Source of the DNA: Lachnospiraceae bacterium A2
GTDB lineage: Bacteria; Bacillota; Clostridia; Lachnospirales; Lachnospiraceae
DNA: 64,000 nt
Assembly: GCA_000403315.2 (NCBI GenBank)
Contig: KE159636.1
Location: 649,358 to 713,357 of the forward strand
Direction of reading: 5' to 3'
Made by a program: the position numbers and the translations under genes. A model generated the notes under the pieces. That model made no database searches, had not been told where the DNA came from, and saw only the letters and a program-made list of their open reading frames with translations. This document shows, piece after piece, positions 35,249-44,161 of the stretch (within the stretch, counting starts at the first letter, position 1; each line of letters opens with the position of its first letter).

Positions 35249-37903
35249 ATGAAATTTCAGGGACTTACAGACAAAGAAGTAGAGATTTCCAGAGGGAAGT
35301 ATGGCTCCAATGAAATTCCGGATTCGGAACCTACCACATTTTGGGAAGAATTTAAGGAAACCTTTGGGGACCCCATGATTAAGATTCTGCTTGCAATTGC
35401 AGTGCTTATGATTGTGATGTTTTTCTTTGGTTATGCAGAGATTTATGAGCCGCTGGGCACAATTGTGGCAGTCCTGATTGTGGCGTTTGTATCGGCAAAG
35501 ACAGGCGTTGCCAGCGATACAAAGTACCGGGAATTAAAGGACAGCACCAAGAAAGACCAGTGCAAGGCCCACCGGAACGGCATGGTCACGGTAATTGACG
35601 TGGACGACGTGGTGGTTGGGGACAAGGTGCTCCTGCAGTCTGGGGATAAAATCCCCGCAGACGGGATCCTTATTTCCGGCGCCTTAAGCGTGGATAACTC
35701 TGCACTGAACGGGGAGGCGGAGGAATGCAGGAAAAAAGAAACCTCCATAGAAACCTCCCTGGCCGAGGATATCACAGGGGATACTTTTGTGGATCCCTAC
35801 TCTTTATTCCGGGGAGCAGTGGTTTTTGACGGAGAAGGCGTGCTGGACGTACGGAAAGTAGGTCTTAAGACAATGATGGGCAAAATGGCGGAGGAAATGC
35901 AGGAGGACGAGCCGGATTCCCCGCTGAAAGTAAAGCTTGCCAAGCTGGCAAAACAGATTTCTACCTTTGGCTATATTGGGGCGGTTGTGATTGCCGTGCT
36001 GTATTTTGTGTATTTTATTGTGTCCGCAGGCGGGGTATCCGCTTACTTTGCCATTGGGGCAGAGGAAGTCATCAAGGACATTGTGGAAGCAGTTTCCCTT
36101 GCCGTGGTTATTATTGTCTGTGCGGTGCCGGAGGGGCTTCCCCTGATGATTTCGCTGGTGCTGATGCAGAATACCAGCAAAATGCTGGACCATAACGTGC
36201 TGGTGCGTAAGGCGGAAGGGATTGAAACGGCTGGGTCGCTGAACATTTTATTTAGCGATAAGACGGGAACCATTACCAAGGGTATGCTGGAAGTGGTGGA
36301 TTTTTTTACTGCAGACGGCAGTTCCATCCCAATCCCGGAATTGGGAAGCCATGGGAAGGTAAAGCATCTGCTGGATCTGGCAATTGGGAAAAATACCCAG
36401 TCCATGTTCGACGGGGAACACCGGGTGATTGGCGGAAATGCTACCGATCAAGCCTTGATGAAATTTCTTGGGGAGGAAACCTTCCGTGGGCTAGAAGGAG
36501 ATAAATCCTGCGTGGTATCCAAATCCCAAGGCTTCAACTCCACCAATAAATTCAGCCAAGCGAGGATTGACAGCGAGGGGAAGACCTTTTACAAAGGCGC
36601 GCCGGAGCGCCTGCTGGCTTCTGCTTCGAAATATCTGGATGGGAATGGGGAACTCCGTGACATTGATAAACCTGCGCTGGACCGTAAGATTGACGAACTG
36701 GCGGCAAAAGCAATGCGTGTCCTTGCCTTCGGCTATTCTGAGCAGGGGCTGGTGGAAAATAAAATCAATGGGGACATTGTAATTATCGGCCTTGTAGGCA
36801 TCCGTGACGATGTGCGGCCAGAGGCAAAAGAGGCCATTGAGCAGGTGCAGCACGCAGGCATCCAAGTAGTTATGATTACTGGGGATCGTCTGGAAACCGC
36901 AGTTGCCATTGCAAAAGATGCGGGGCTTTTGAAAACAGATACCGACCGGGCGCTTTCCTCTGCGCAGCTCAATGAAATGCCGGATGAGGAGGTTAAGAAA
37001 ATTATCCCCAATATCCGGGTGATTGCCAGGGCTCTGCCTACAGATAAATCCAGGATGGTACGCCTGTGCCAGGAAATGAACCTGGTTGTCGGCATGACTG
37101 GGGACGGGGTGAACGATTCCCCGGCATTGAAGCGGGCAGACGTTGGCTTTGCAATGGGCAGCGGGACTGAGGCTGCCAAGGAAGCAGGCAAAATTGTTAT
37201 TTTGGATGATAACTTTAAGTCCATAAAAGATGCGATCTGGTATGGAAGGACCATTTACCACAATATCCTGAAATTCTGTAAGTTCCAGCTTGTGATTAAT
37301 GTGGCGGCGGTGGTGGTAAGCGCAATTGCACCTTTCTTTGGGGTAGAAGAACCGCTGAAAGTAACGCACCTGCTGTTTGTCAACCTTGTAATGGACGGCC
37401 TTGGGGCCATTATGCTTGGGAACGAGCCAGCCCTGACGGAATATATGTCCGAGAAGCCCAGAAGGAGGGATGAAAGCATTGTAAGCAGGAAAATGATGGC
37501 CCAGATTATTACCATGGGGGCATGGTTGGTATTTATCAGTTTCCTGTACCTGAAGCTGCCCTTCTTCCGTAACCTGTTTGATACGGAGAAACAGCATTTG
37601 ACCGGGTATTTTGTGCTGTTTATTGTGAGCGCGCTGTTTAATGGGTTTAATGTCCGGGATGAAAAATATGGAATTTTCCAGGGCTTGAATGAAAATACCG
37701 GGTTCCTGAAAGTGTTCTTTACAATTATTCTGGTTCAAGCATTGATTGTAAATGCGGCTCTTGTGCCGTTCACAGTGTTTACCTGGATTGGGAATATGTT
37801 TAGCTGTGTGCCCTTTGGGATTGCAGGCTGGGCAGCGGTAGTATTGCTGGCAGTGACAATGATCCCGGTGGATTTGGTGCGCAAGGCAGTTGTGGAGAGA
37901 TAA
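35249..37903 (+). CDS. Ca2+-transporting P-type ATPase (PMCA/SERCA-like)
   Basis: An 884-residue P2-type ATPase with about ten membrane segments. Visible motifs are the N-terminal actuator 'DNSALNGEAEEC' (TGES-like site replaced by NGEA), the ion-site 'VCAVPEGLPLMISL' in segment four, the phosphorylated Asp in 'LFSDKTGTITKG' (about residue 337), 'KGAPERLL' and 'MTGDGVNDSPALKRADVGFAMG'. Cation transporters of this type accompany Ter genes in Firmicutes; together with Ca2+-binding TerD proteins this suggests Ca2+ homeostasis during stress. Mg2+ or other cations cannot be excluded. Confidence 0.93.
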   Translation: MKFQGLTDKEVEISRGKYGSNEIPDSEPTTFWEEFKETFGDPMIKILLAIAVLMIVMFFFGYAEIYEPLGTIVAVLIVAFVSAKTGVASDTKYRELKDSTKKDQCKAHRNGMVTVIDVDDVVVGDKVLLQSGDKIPADGILISGALSVDNSALNGEAEECRKKETSIETSLAEDITGDTFVDPYSLFRGAVVFDGEGVLDVRKVGLKTMMGKMAEEMQEDEPDSPLKVKLAKLAKQISTFGYIGAVVIAVLYFVYFIVSAGGVSAYFAIGAEEVIKDIVEAVSLAVVIIVCAVPEGLPLMISLVLMQNTSKMLDHNVLVRKAEGIETAGSLNILFSDKTGTITKGMLEVVDFFTADGSSIPIPELGSHGKVKHLLDLAIGKNTQSMFDGEHRVIGGNATDQALMKFLGEETFRGLEGDKSCVVSKSQGFNSTNKFSQARIDSEGKTFYKGAPERLLASASKYLDGNGELRDIDKPALDRKIDELAAKAMRVLAFGYSEQGLVENKINGDIVIIGLVGIRDDVRPEAKEAIEQVQHAGIQVVMITGDRLETAVAIAKDAGLLKTDTDRALSSAQLNEMPDEEVKKIIPNIRVIARALPTDKSRMVRLCQEMNLVVGMTGDGVNDSPALKRADVGFAMGSGTEAAKEAGKIVILDDNFKSIKDAIWYGRTIYHNILKFCKFQLVINVAAVVVSAIAPFFGVEEPLKVTHLLFVNLVMDGLGAIMLGNEPALTEYMSEKPRRRDESIVSRKMMAQIITMGAWLVFISFLYLKLPFFRNLFDTEKQHLTGYFVLFIVSALFNGFNVRDEKYGIFQGLNENTGFLKVFFTIILVQALIVNAALVPFTVFTWIGNMFSCVPFGIAGWAAVVLLAVTMIPVDLVRKAVVER

Positions 37904-37979
37904 GAAACATAAGGATTGGGATGCACGGCTTTCCGGGAGAGGGCAGCGCATCCCAATTTTTGTGGGATGGAGGTGGGGA

Positions 37980-38807
37980 ATGGTATTCCATTCGGATTTG
38001 GACAATACATTGATTTATTCTTATAAGCATGAAATTGGCACAGGGAAAAAGTGTGTGGAAATTTATCAGGGACGGGAGATTTCCTTTATGACAGCCCATT
38101 CCGCAGAATTATTAAGGCGGGTACGGGCGCAGGCAGTGTTTGTCCCCACGACGACAAGGACGGTGGAACAGTACCAGAGAATCCGGCTGGGGGAGGAGCC
38201 GCCGGAGTATGCGCTGGTATGTAATGGAGGGGTTCTTCTGGTTCATGGGGAAAGGGATGCAGGGTGGTATGAGGAATCAAGGGAACTGGCAGCTGGCTGC
38301 CAGGAGGATTTGCAGGCCGTGCAGGAACTGCTCAGGGCGGATGGGAATGTTGATTTTGAAATCAGGGATATTGAGGGGCTGTTTGTGTTTACGAAAAGCG
38401 CGGAGCCGGAACAGACGGTTTGCAGGCTGCAGGAATATCTGGAAGGGGGCAGGCTGGATGTGTTTTCCAATGGGAAGAAAGTGTACGCGGTCCCGAAGGC
38501 GCTCAGCAAGGGGGAAGCAGTCAGGCGGTTCCGGCGCAGGCTGCAGGGGGATGCAGGCAGCGGCAAGCTTGGAAGCCCTATTGCAGCAGGGAAAAAGGGG
38601 AGCAGTTTTAGCGATTCTGTAGTGGTGGCGGCAGGTGACAGCAGGTTTGATATTTCTATGTTAGAAGCGGCAGACGTGGCCTTGGCAGAGCAAAGCCTGA
38701 AATTGGAAGGCATTCAGGGGGAGCATGTGGTTTATTTGGGGGAAGAAGGGATTTTCTCAGATGAAGTACTGGAATACATATGGAATATTTATTACTCCGG
38801 CGGTTAA
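37980..38807 (+). CDS. HAD-family hydrolase (Ter cluster)
   Basis: A 275-residue HAD phosphatase: motif I 'HSDLDNTLIYSY' (nucleophile Asp6, acid Asp8), motif II in 'FVPTTTRTVEQY', and motif IV 'AAGDSRFDISMLEAADVALA'. HAD enzymes of this kind form part of the Ter biosynthetic module. ATG 37980 has GGAGGTG upstream; a longer in-frame frame to 37890 has no ribosome site. Its last codons (IYYSGG and stop) lie inside the left arm of a long palindromic repeat, so the natural C-terminus was probably replaced when the repeat arose. Confidence 0.85.
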   Translation: MVFHSDLDNTLIYSYKHEIGTGKKCVEIYQGREISFMTAHSAELLRRVRAQAVFVPTTTRTVEQYQRIRLGEEPPEYALVCNGGVLLVHGERDAGWYEESRELAAGCQEDLQAVQELLRADGNVDFEIRDIEGLFVFTKSAEPEQTVCRLQEYLEGGRLDVFSNGKKVYAVPKALSKGEAVRRFRRRLQGDAGSGKLGSPIAAGKKGSSFSDSVVVAAGDSRFDISMLEAADVALAEQSLKLEGIQGEHVVYLGEEGIFSDEVLEYIWNIYYSGG

Positions 38808-38949
38808 ATATCGACGTTTTTACTTGCCTAAATTTCCATTTGCCGCGTTGTCATCCGTTGACGTAGCCCAGCTACGCCGCCTTCTTCCGCCTTGCAGATG
38901 GAAATTTATTCTGCGTAAAATTCGTCGGCATTTAATCGCCGGAGTAATA
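38790..38949. repeat. Long imperfect palindrome, copy P2
   Basis: TATTACTCCGGCGGTTAAAT (38790-38809) matches the reverse complement of 38930-38949 except one base; pairing continues through ...CGACG...TTTTAC...AAATTTCCAT toward a central ACGTAGCCCAGCTACGCCGCC (38871-38883 region). The middle 'CATTTGCCGCGTTGTCATCCGTTGACGTAGC' is, in reverse complement, homologous to the middle of P3. The left arm contains the HAD stop codon. Confidence 0.85.
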
Positions 38950-39061
38950 TATGGATAAAGGGCATCATGGGGGGTAAGGCAAAAGTATGGGCAGTTCGGG
39001 GAATTGAAAAATGTGATAATTTCATGTATACTTAAGAAAAAATTAGGCTAAGAAATCTCTG

Positions 39062-39221
39062 GTACAGCGAATAATAAGTTTCTGATACATTGGCGCAGGA
39101 TGATTGTTTCATATGCAAGGCGGAGGAATGAGGCGTAGCGGTGCCTACGTCGATTGACGACAACGCCGCAGATGAAAAATCAGACAAGCCAAAGTGTCCG
39201 TTACTTATTATTCACTGTACT
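39062..39221. repeat. Long imperfect palindrome, copy P3
   Basis: GTACAGCGAATAATAAGT (39062-39079) pairs with ACTTATTATTCACTGTAC (about 39203-39220), with further pairing inward to 'TGCAAGGCGGAGGAATGAGGCGTAGCGG' and 'CTACGTCGATTGACGACAACGCCGCAGATG'. The core matches P2 in inverted orientation while the outer arms are different in sequence. P2 and P3 together fill the HAD to M50 gap of 464 bases. Confidence 0.85.
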
Positions 39222-39271
39222 AGTTAGGGAAGCTACATACAACAAAGCCCGGATGGCAGAGGTGGGAATGG

Positions 39272-39829
39272 ATGAATAAGAAATTAAAAAGTATAGGATA
39301 TATTTTGCTTTCAGCAGGAATTGGAGTTTTTCTATATATTCTTTTGCATGAATTTGGCCATATGGCCGTTATGCTGTCAGCAGGGGCAACAATAACAGAT
39401 TTCAGTATATTTACAGCCCACGTGAGTGCAGACGGTGGTAATTACACAGATTTAACGGATATGCTAATGAATGCAAATGGCGCGTTGTTTCCGCTGATTA
39501 TTTCTTATGTATACATTTTACTGTACCAAACGGGCAGCACAAAATCATTCTATCGGATTTTTTCATATGTGGTTACGCTCATCCCGATAGTTTCCATGCT
39601 TGCATGGGTAGTCATCCCGTTTGCTTATTTACAGGCCAACCCACCGGGAAATGATGATGTAACAAAATTTCTGGCTGTTTTTTGTGAGGATTACCACCCC
39701 TTGATTGTGAGTGCAGCGGCAGCAGCCCTTATTGGATTGGGTGTGGTTCTGATGATAAAGAAACAGGTAATTCATAATTTTATTGTGGAGATAAAGCATA
39801 CCGTCCATACGGTCAGCACTTCGGATTGA
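39272..39829 (+). CDS. M50-like membrane zinc metalloprotease
   Basis: A 185-residue membrane protein with four hydrophobic segments. HEFGH at residues 26-30, inside the first segment, is an HExxH zinc site like that of site-2 proteases and the M50B-like group; 'DLTDMLMNANGALFPLI' could supply the third ligand region. The rest of the protein is short and no PDZ domain is seen. GGTGGGA precedes the ATG. It may cleave a membrane-bound regulator or serve only as a metal-binding membrane protein. It is flanked by repeats. Confidence 0.7.
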   Translation: MNKKLKSIGYILLSAGIGVFLYILLHEFGHMAVMLSAGATITDFSIFTAHVSADGGNYTDLTDMLMNANGALFPLIISYVYILLYQTGSTKSFYRIFSYVVTLIPIVSMLAWVVIPFAYLQANPPGNDDVTKFLAVFCEDYHPLIVSAAAAALIGLGVVLMIKKQVIHNFIVEIKHTVHTVSTSD

Positions 39830-39880
39830 TATTGGAGGACGGTAATTCTGCCAGTATATTTCGCAGAAAGGAAAACAACA

Positions 39881-40693
39881 ATGTCCATTTACAACATCGA
39901 CAAAGAAAACATGGCAGCCATCGCCCCTCTCTTTGCAGGCTGGCAGGAATCCTTAATCTGGTCCTGCCTGCAGGGCTGCATGGGGGAGGCATGGGCAGAC
40001 AGACGGGAAAACCCAAGGTCTGCCAGAATCCTGCTGGCAGATTTCTGCTTTTTTGCAGGGCAGCCCAGCCGGGAACTGGTAACAGAGGAAATCAGGAACC
40101 AAACCCGGGAGTTTGTGATTATGGTTCCGCCTTTGAAGGAAGAAGGGGAAGGCTGGGCGCGGGAAATAGAACAGGCTTATGGCGGCAACTGCAAGCGTGT
40201 GGAGCGTTACGCCATTAAAAAGGAGCCGGGGATTTTTGACAAAGGGCATCTTGCCCGTATTGCAGGAAGCTTAAAAGAAGGCTATGAACTAAAACTGATA
40301 GACAAGGAAATTTTCCAGCAGACGAAGAAGTCCCAGTGGTCGGTAGATTTTACCTCCCAATTTTCAGATTATGGGGATTATCAGGAACGGGGGCTGGGTG
40401 CAGCCGTGCTTGCAGGAGGGGAATTGGTTGCCGGAGCTTCTTCCTATACGGTGTACCAGGGAGGGATCGAGATAGAGATCGGCACAAGGGAGGATTACCG
40501 CAGGAAAGGGCTGGCGTCTGCCTGCGGGGCAAAACTGGTTTTGGAATGCATGGAGCGTGGGCTGTACCCAAGCTGGGACGCCCAGAATTGGTGGTCGGTA
40601 AAGCTGGCAGAGAAGCTGGGATACCATTTTGACCGGGCGTACCCTGCCTATGAGGTCTATAAATTACAGCAGGATACAGGGGATGGAAGGTAA
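39881..40693 (+). CDS. GNAT family N-acetyltransferase
   Basis: A 270-residue two-part protein: an N-terminal helical half ('MAAIAPLFAGWQESLIWSCL') and a C-terminal GNAT domain with the acetyl-CoA loop 'IEIEIGTREDYRRKGLASACG' and 'YPSWDAQNWWSVKLAEKLGY'. This layout fits the 'GNAT acetyltransferase' family common in Clostridia, whose substrates are unknown. GAAAGG precedes ATG 39881. It is convergent with the purine permease, with a structured repeat between them. Confidence 0.85.
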   Translation: MSIYNIDKENMAAIAPLFAGWQESLIWSCLQGCMGEAWADRRENPRSARILLADFCFFAGQPSRELVTEEIRNQTREFVIMVPPLKEEGEGWAREIEQAYGGNCKRVERYAIKKEPGIFDKGHLARIAGSLKEGYELKLIDKEIFQQTKKSQWSVDFTSQFSDYGDYQERGLGAAVLAGGELVAGASSYTVYQGGIEIEIGTREDYRRKGLASACGAKLVLECMERGLYPSWDAQNWWSVKLAEKLGYHFDRAYPAYEVYKLQQDTGDGR

Positions 40694-40736
40694 GTTTGGA
40701 ATGTAAGGAAAGGGGGTGCTTTTGTTTTATAGGGTT

Positions 40737-40844
40737 GGGATGCCAAAAGTACCGTTGGTGCTGCGCCCATACCATATATTGCTATTGCAGATGGATTTGC
40801 ACATCAATATATGGTATGGGCGCAGCGAACCCTTTTGGAATCCT
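40737..40844. repeat. Multi-hairpin element, copy D1
   Basis: CTGCGCCCATACCATATATTG (40761-40781) pairs perfectly with 40805-40825, and outer arms GGATGCCAAAAG / CTTTTGGAATCC flank it. It separates convergent genes and may terminate both. A second copy lies at 44673-44789. Confidence 0.85.
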
Positions 40845-40849
40845 GATTT

Positions 40850-42220
40850 TTATAACAGGATATACTTCAGGATAAATACAAACGTCAGGAAATACATCAA
40901 AACGCTAATCCTTTTCTCACTGGCCTTCCCAGTCAGCAGGTTAATCAGCGTCCAGGAAATTACCCCAATGGAAATCCCTTCTGAAATACTGTAAGCCAGC
41001 GGCATGGCAATAATGCAAAGGAATGCCGGGATAGCGTCCCCCATGTCCTCAAAGTCAATTTTTGCAACAGAGCCCATCATATAAAACCCGACAATAATCA
41101 GCGCAGGCGCAATAGCGAAAGACGGGATGCTTAAAAACAGCGGGGAGAACACCACAGACAGCAGGAACAGCAGCGCGGTGGTAAGGGAGGTAAGCCCGGT
41201 ACGGCCCCCTGCGGTAACGCCGGAAGCGCTTTCTACATATGTGGTGGTTGTGGAAGTCCCGAACAATGCCCCTATACAGGTAGCAATGGCGTCAGACAGC
41301 AGCGCAGGCTTAATCCTCGGCAGCTTCCCATCTTCATCCAGCATGTCCGCTTTGGAGGAAACGCCGATTAAGGCTCCCAGCGTATCGAACAAATCCACAA
41401 ACAGGAATGAGAACATGACAATTGCGAAATCCCAGATATGCAGGGAACTGAAATCTATGGTAAAGACAGCCCCAAAGGTTTTCTGAAAGGAAGAAAAATC
41501 AAGGCTTGCAATTCCGGCAGGGATAACAGAATACATGCCAGCATCCGGGGAAGGCACATAAATGCCTGCAAGCTCACATAAGATGCCAAGGAGCCATGTG
41601 GCAAGGATGCTGATTAAGATACCGCCTTTCACCTGCTTTACCAGCAAAATGGCAGTAATGAGGATGCCTACAAGGGCAAGGATGGCGCCGACGCCTACGG
41701 AACGGAACGTGTCCCCTTTGAAGGTCTGGTAAGTCACCAGCGTAGAATCATTGTGCACAATCAATTTAGCGTCCTGCAGGCCAATAAAAGCGATAAACAG
41801 GCCGATGCCTGCACTGACAGCCGACTTTAACGTCATAGGGATGGCATTGAAAATCGCTTCCCGCACATTTGTCAGGGACAGGGCGATAAAGAGGATGCCT
41901 TCCACAAAAACAGCAAACAGCGCGATCTGCCAGCTATAATCCATGCCAATGACAACCGAGTAAGCAAAATAGGCATTGAGCCCCATGCCGGGAGCCAGCG
42001 CAAAGGGGTAATTTGCCAAAACCGCCATCAGCAGCGTACCCACAAAGGAAGCCAGCGCCGTAGCAATCATAACGGCATTTGGGTCCATACCGGCGGCAGA
42101 CAGGATATTAGGGTTTACGGCAAGGATGTATGCCATTGTCATAAACGTGGTAAACCCTGCAATGACTTCTGTCTTTACAGTAGTGCCGTTTTCTTCCAGT
42201 TTGAAAAATTTTTCCATCAT
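40850..42220 (-). CDS. NCS2 family purine permease (AzgA/PbuG-like)
   Basis: A 456-residue, 12-14 segment permease for adenine, guanine or hypoxanthine. Diagnostic parts are 'EVIAGFTTFMTMAYILAVNP', 'NYPFALAPGMGLNAYFAY', 'GTSTTTTYVESASGVTAGGRTGL' and 'MPLAYSISEGISIGVISW'. A GGAAGGAGAG ribosome site precedes the ATG. No purine riboswitch was recognised in the leader. It is divergent from a CDF metal exporter. Confidence 0.93.
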   Translation of the reverse strand: MMEKFFKLEENGTTVKTEVIAGFTTFMTMAYILAVNPNILSAAGMDPNAVMIATALASFVGTLLMAVLANYPFALAPGMGLNAYFAYSVVIGMDYSWQIALFAVFVEGILFIALSLTNVREAIFNAIPMTLKSAVSAGIGLFIAFIGLQDAKLIVHNDSTLVTYQTFKGDTFRSVGVGAILALVGILITAILLVKQVKGGILISILATWLLGILCELAGIYVPSPDAGMYSVIPAGIASLDFSSFQKTFGAVFTIDFSSLHIWDFAIVMFSFLFVDLFDTLGALIGVSSKADMLDEDGKLPRIKPALLSDAIATCIGALFGTSTTTTYVESASGVTAGGRTGLTSLTTALLFLLSVVFSPLFLSIPSFAIAPALIIVGFYMMGSVAKIDFEDMGDAIPAFLCIIAMPLAYSISEGISIGVISWTLINLLTGKASEKRISVLMYFLTFVFILKYILL

Positions 42221-42255
42221 AAATATTACTCTCCTTCCAAAAAAATACGAACCCC

Positions 42256-42261
42256 ATTATA
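42256..42261 (-). promoter_or_regulatory. Extended -10 promoter of the purine permease gene
   Basis: On the minus strand TGGTATAAT gives an extended -10 (TATAAT at 42261-42256) about 36 bases upstream of the start codon. A clear -35 was not found at 17 bases. Confidence 0.5.
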
Positions 42262-42492
42262 CCATATATTTTGGCAAAATACTATGAAAAAATACTTTTC
42301 CTTTGATTTTATTTGTGTTATGATGGGAAATAAGTTTTTCGGGCATCCATCCGCCGCACTGCAGCAAGCCGTCCAAGTTTGCATCACAGCAAGCTGGTAG
42401 GTTCGAAACAGGCGTTTTTTTCATATATTAGGTTAGCAGAAAAAACGAATCATGGGGGAACTGTGCGGATGGAAAAATTTCAGGGGGCCGAC

Positions 42493-43677
42493 ATGGTTAC
42501 AATATTGGTAAATTTATTGATTAAAGAAAAAGACGACGTAAAAAACCCAAAAGTCCGGCAACAATATGGGATGCTCTGCGGGTCGGTAGGCATTTTCCTT
42601 AACTTTCTCCTCTTTTTGGGGAAATTTGCAGCAGGGGCAGCCAGCAATTCTATTTCCATTACGGCGGACGCCTTTAACAACTTGTCGGATGCAGGTTCCT
42701 CCTGCGTGACGCTGGTTGGGTTTAAGATGGCGGGGGCAAAGCCGGATGTGGGGCATCCCTTTGGGCATGGGCGGATTGAATATATTGCGGGGCTGATTGT
42801 ATCCGGCGCCATCCTGCTGATGGCTGTGGAGCTGGTGCGTACCTCGGCAGGCAAAATCATAGCCCCCCAGCCGGTGGAATTTCAGGCGGTGACAGCGGCA
42901 ATCCTGCTGGTTTCGATTCTGGTAAAGCTATATATGGCATATTATAATTACAGGATTGGGAAAAAAGTAGGGTCCGCCGCCATGCGGGCTACGGCAACCG
43001 ACAGCTTAAGCGACACCTGCGCCACGGCGGCAGTCCTGGCTGCAGGGGTAATAGGAAAGCTGACAGGGCTCCAGATTGACGGGTACTGCGGCGTGCTGGT
43101 AGGGATTTTTATTTTTTATGCAGGGGTCAGCGCGGCAAAAGAAACGCTGGACCCGCTGCTTGGGCAGGCGCCGGAGGAAACGCTGGTGCACCAGATAGAG
43201 GAGATTGTGCTTTCGCAGGAAGAAATCTGTGGGTTCCACGACTTGCTGGTCCACGATTACGGCCCGGGCAGGCTGATGATTTCCCTCCATGCAGAGGTCC
43301 CGGCAGAGGGGAATATGCTGAAGCTGCACGACGCCATCGACAATACGGAAGCAGAGCTGCGCAGGAAATTAAACTGTGACGCAGTCATCCATATGGACCC
43401 GGTGGTGACGACAGACAAAAGGGTGTTAAGCCTTAAGAAAAACATGGAGGAAATCATCCATGGCATAGACCCGGTGATTTCCATGCACGATTTCCGGGTG
43501 GTGAAGGGGCCGACCCACACGAACCTGATTTTTGATATTGTGGTGCCTTATGGGTATAAAATAAGCGACGATGCATTGGCAGCCCAGATCCAGGGGCGCG
43601 CAAGGGAACGGCTGGGGGACAGCTATTTTGCAGTGCTCCAAATCGACAAAGCATGTTGTAAAATTGGAAATAATTAG
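42493..43677 (+). CDS. Cation diffusion facilitator (metal efflux) family transporter
   Basis: A 394-residue CDF transporter. Six membrane segments carry the metal-site pattern 'SITADAFNNLSDAGSS' (HxxxD-like site with Asn in place of the first His) and 'ATATDSLSDTCAT' (DxxxD). The histidine-containing 'GHPFGHGRIEY' loop follows segment two. A cytoplasmic domain ('GFHDLLVHDYGPGRLMISLHAEV') is followed by a second similar extension (from about 330), longer than minimal CDF proteins. ATG 42493 behind AGGGGG is chosen; ATG 42469 is also plausible. The metal is probably Zn2+, Mn2+ or Fe2+. Confidence 0.9.
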   Translation: MVTILVNLLIKEKDDVKNPKVRQQYGMLCGSVGIFLNFLLFLGKFAAGAASNSISITADAFNNLSDAGSSCVTLVGFKMAGAKPDVGHPFGHGRIEYIAGLIVSGAILLMAVELVRTSAGKIIAPQPVEFQAVTAAILLVSILVKLYMAYYNYRIGKKVGSAAMRATATDSLSDTCATAAVLAAGVIGKLTGLQIDGYCGVLVGIFIFYAGVSAAKETLDPLLGQAPEETLVHQIEEIVLSQEEICGFHDLLVHDYGPGRLMISLHAEVPAEGNMLKLHDAIDNTEAELRRKLNCDAVIHMDPVVTTDKRVLSLKKNMEEIIHGIDPVISMHDFRVVKGPTHTNLIFDIVVPYGYKISDDALAAQIQGRARERLGDSYFAVLQIDKACCKIGNN

Positions 43678-43790
43678 TACTTTAGGGAGATAATTGGAAA
43701 TTAAAGGAAAGAAGTGTTTGAAAAATTGTTCAATTTTTCTTGTGTAAAGTACATTGTTTCAGTGGAAATTACCAGTTTTTCAGAAACCGC

Positions 43791-43819
43791 TTGAAAAAAA
43801 AAGTGTGTTGGGTTATATT
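43791..43819 (+). promoter_or_regulatory. Promoter of the HPr-like gene
   Basis: TTGAAA (43791-43796), a 17-base spacer and TATATT (43814-43819) lie 67 bases upstream of the HPr-like start. Confidence 0.65.
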
Positions 43820-43885
43820 TATTAAGGTATAAAGCACATGTGTGCATAGGTTGTATGATAGTATTACATGAGAAAGAGAGATAAG

Positions 43886-44140
43886 ATGAGCGAAAAGAAA
43901 ATTATTGTATCTAATGTAGCTAAAGAGTACAGCAATCCGATTGCAGAACTGGTGCAGGTGGCTTGCCAGTTTGACAGTGAAATCAGGCTGGAAAGCAGTG
44001 AAGCAAAAATTAACGCAAAGAGTATTATGGGAATCATGGCATTTAATCCGTCAAAGGGAATGACTGTAAATATAGTGGCCGATGGAAGCGATGAAGAAGA
44101 AGCACTGTTGGCAATGGAAAAATTTTTAGTCTGTCAGTAA
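43886..44140 (+). CDS. HPr-like protein lacking the catalytic histidine (Crh-like)
   Basis: An 84-residue HPr fold: the middle 'LESSEAKINAKSIMGIMAFN' contains the regulatory Ser46-type site (SIMG), and the end 'VNIVADGSDEEEALLAMEKF' is typical. The phosphorylated His region, normally GLHARPA, reads 'VAKEYSNPIAELV' with no His, so it cannot work as a PTS phosphocarrier. Bacillus Crh also lacks His15 but keeps Ser46 and acts as a CcpA corepressor; this protein may have a similar regulatory role. ATG 43886 is preferred; ATG 43868 lies upstream without a ribosome site. Confidence 0.85.
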   Translation: MSEKKIIVSNVAKEYSNPIAELVQVACQFDSEIRLESSEAKINAKSIMGIMAFNPSKGMTVNIVADGSDEEEALLAMEKFLVCQ

Positions 44141-44161
44141 AATTTAGGGAGGAAATGGAAA

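Noticed and set aside
42221-42492. Possible purine riboswitch upstream of the NCS2 permease
   Set aside because: The conserved purine aptamer core (TATA...GTTTC/TAC junction sequences) was not found; the leader is only about 30 bases long from the predicted start.
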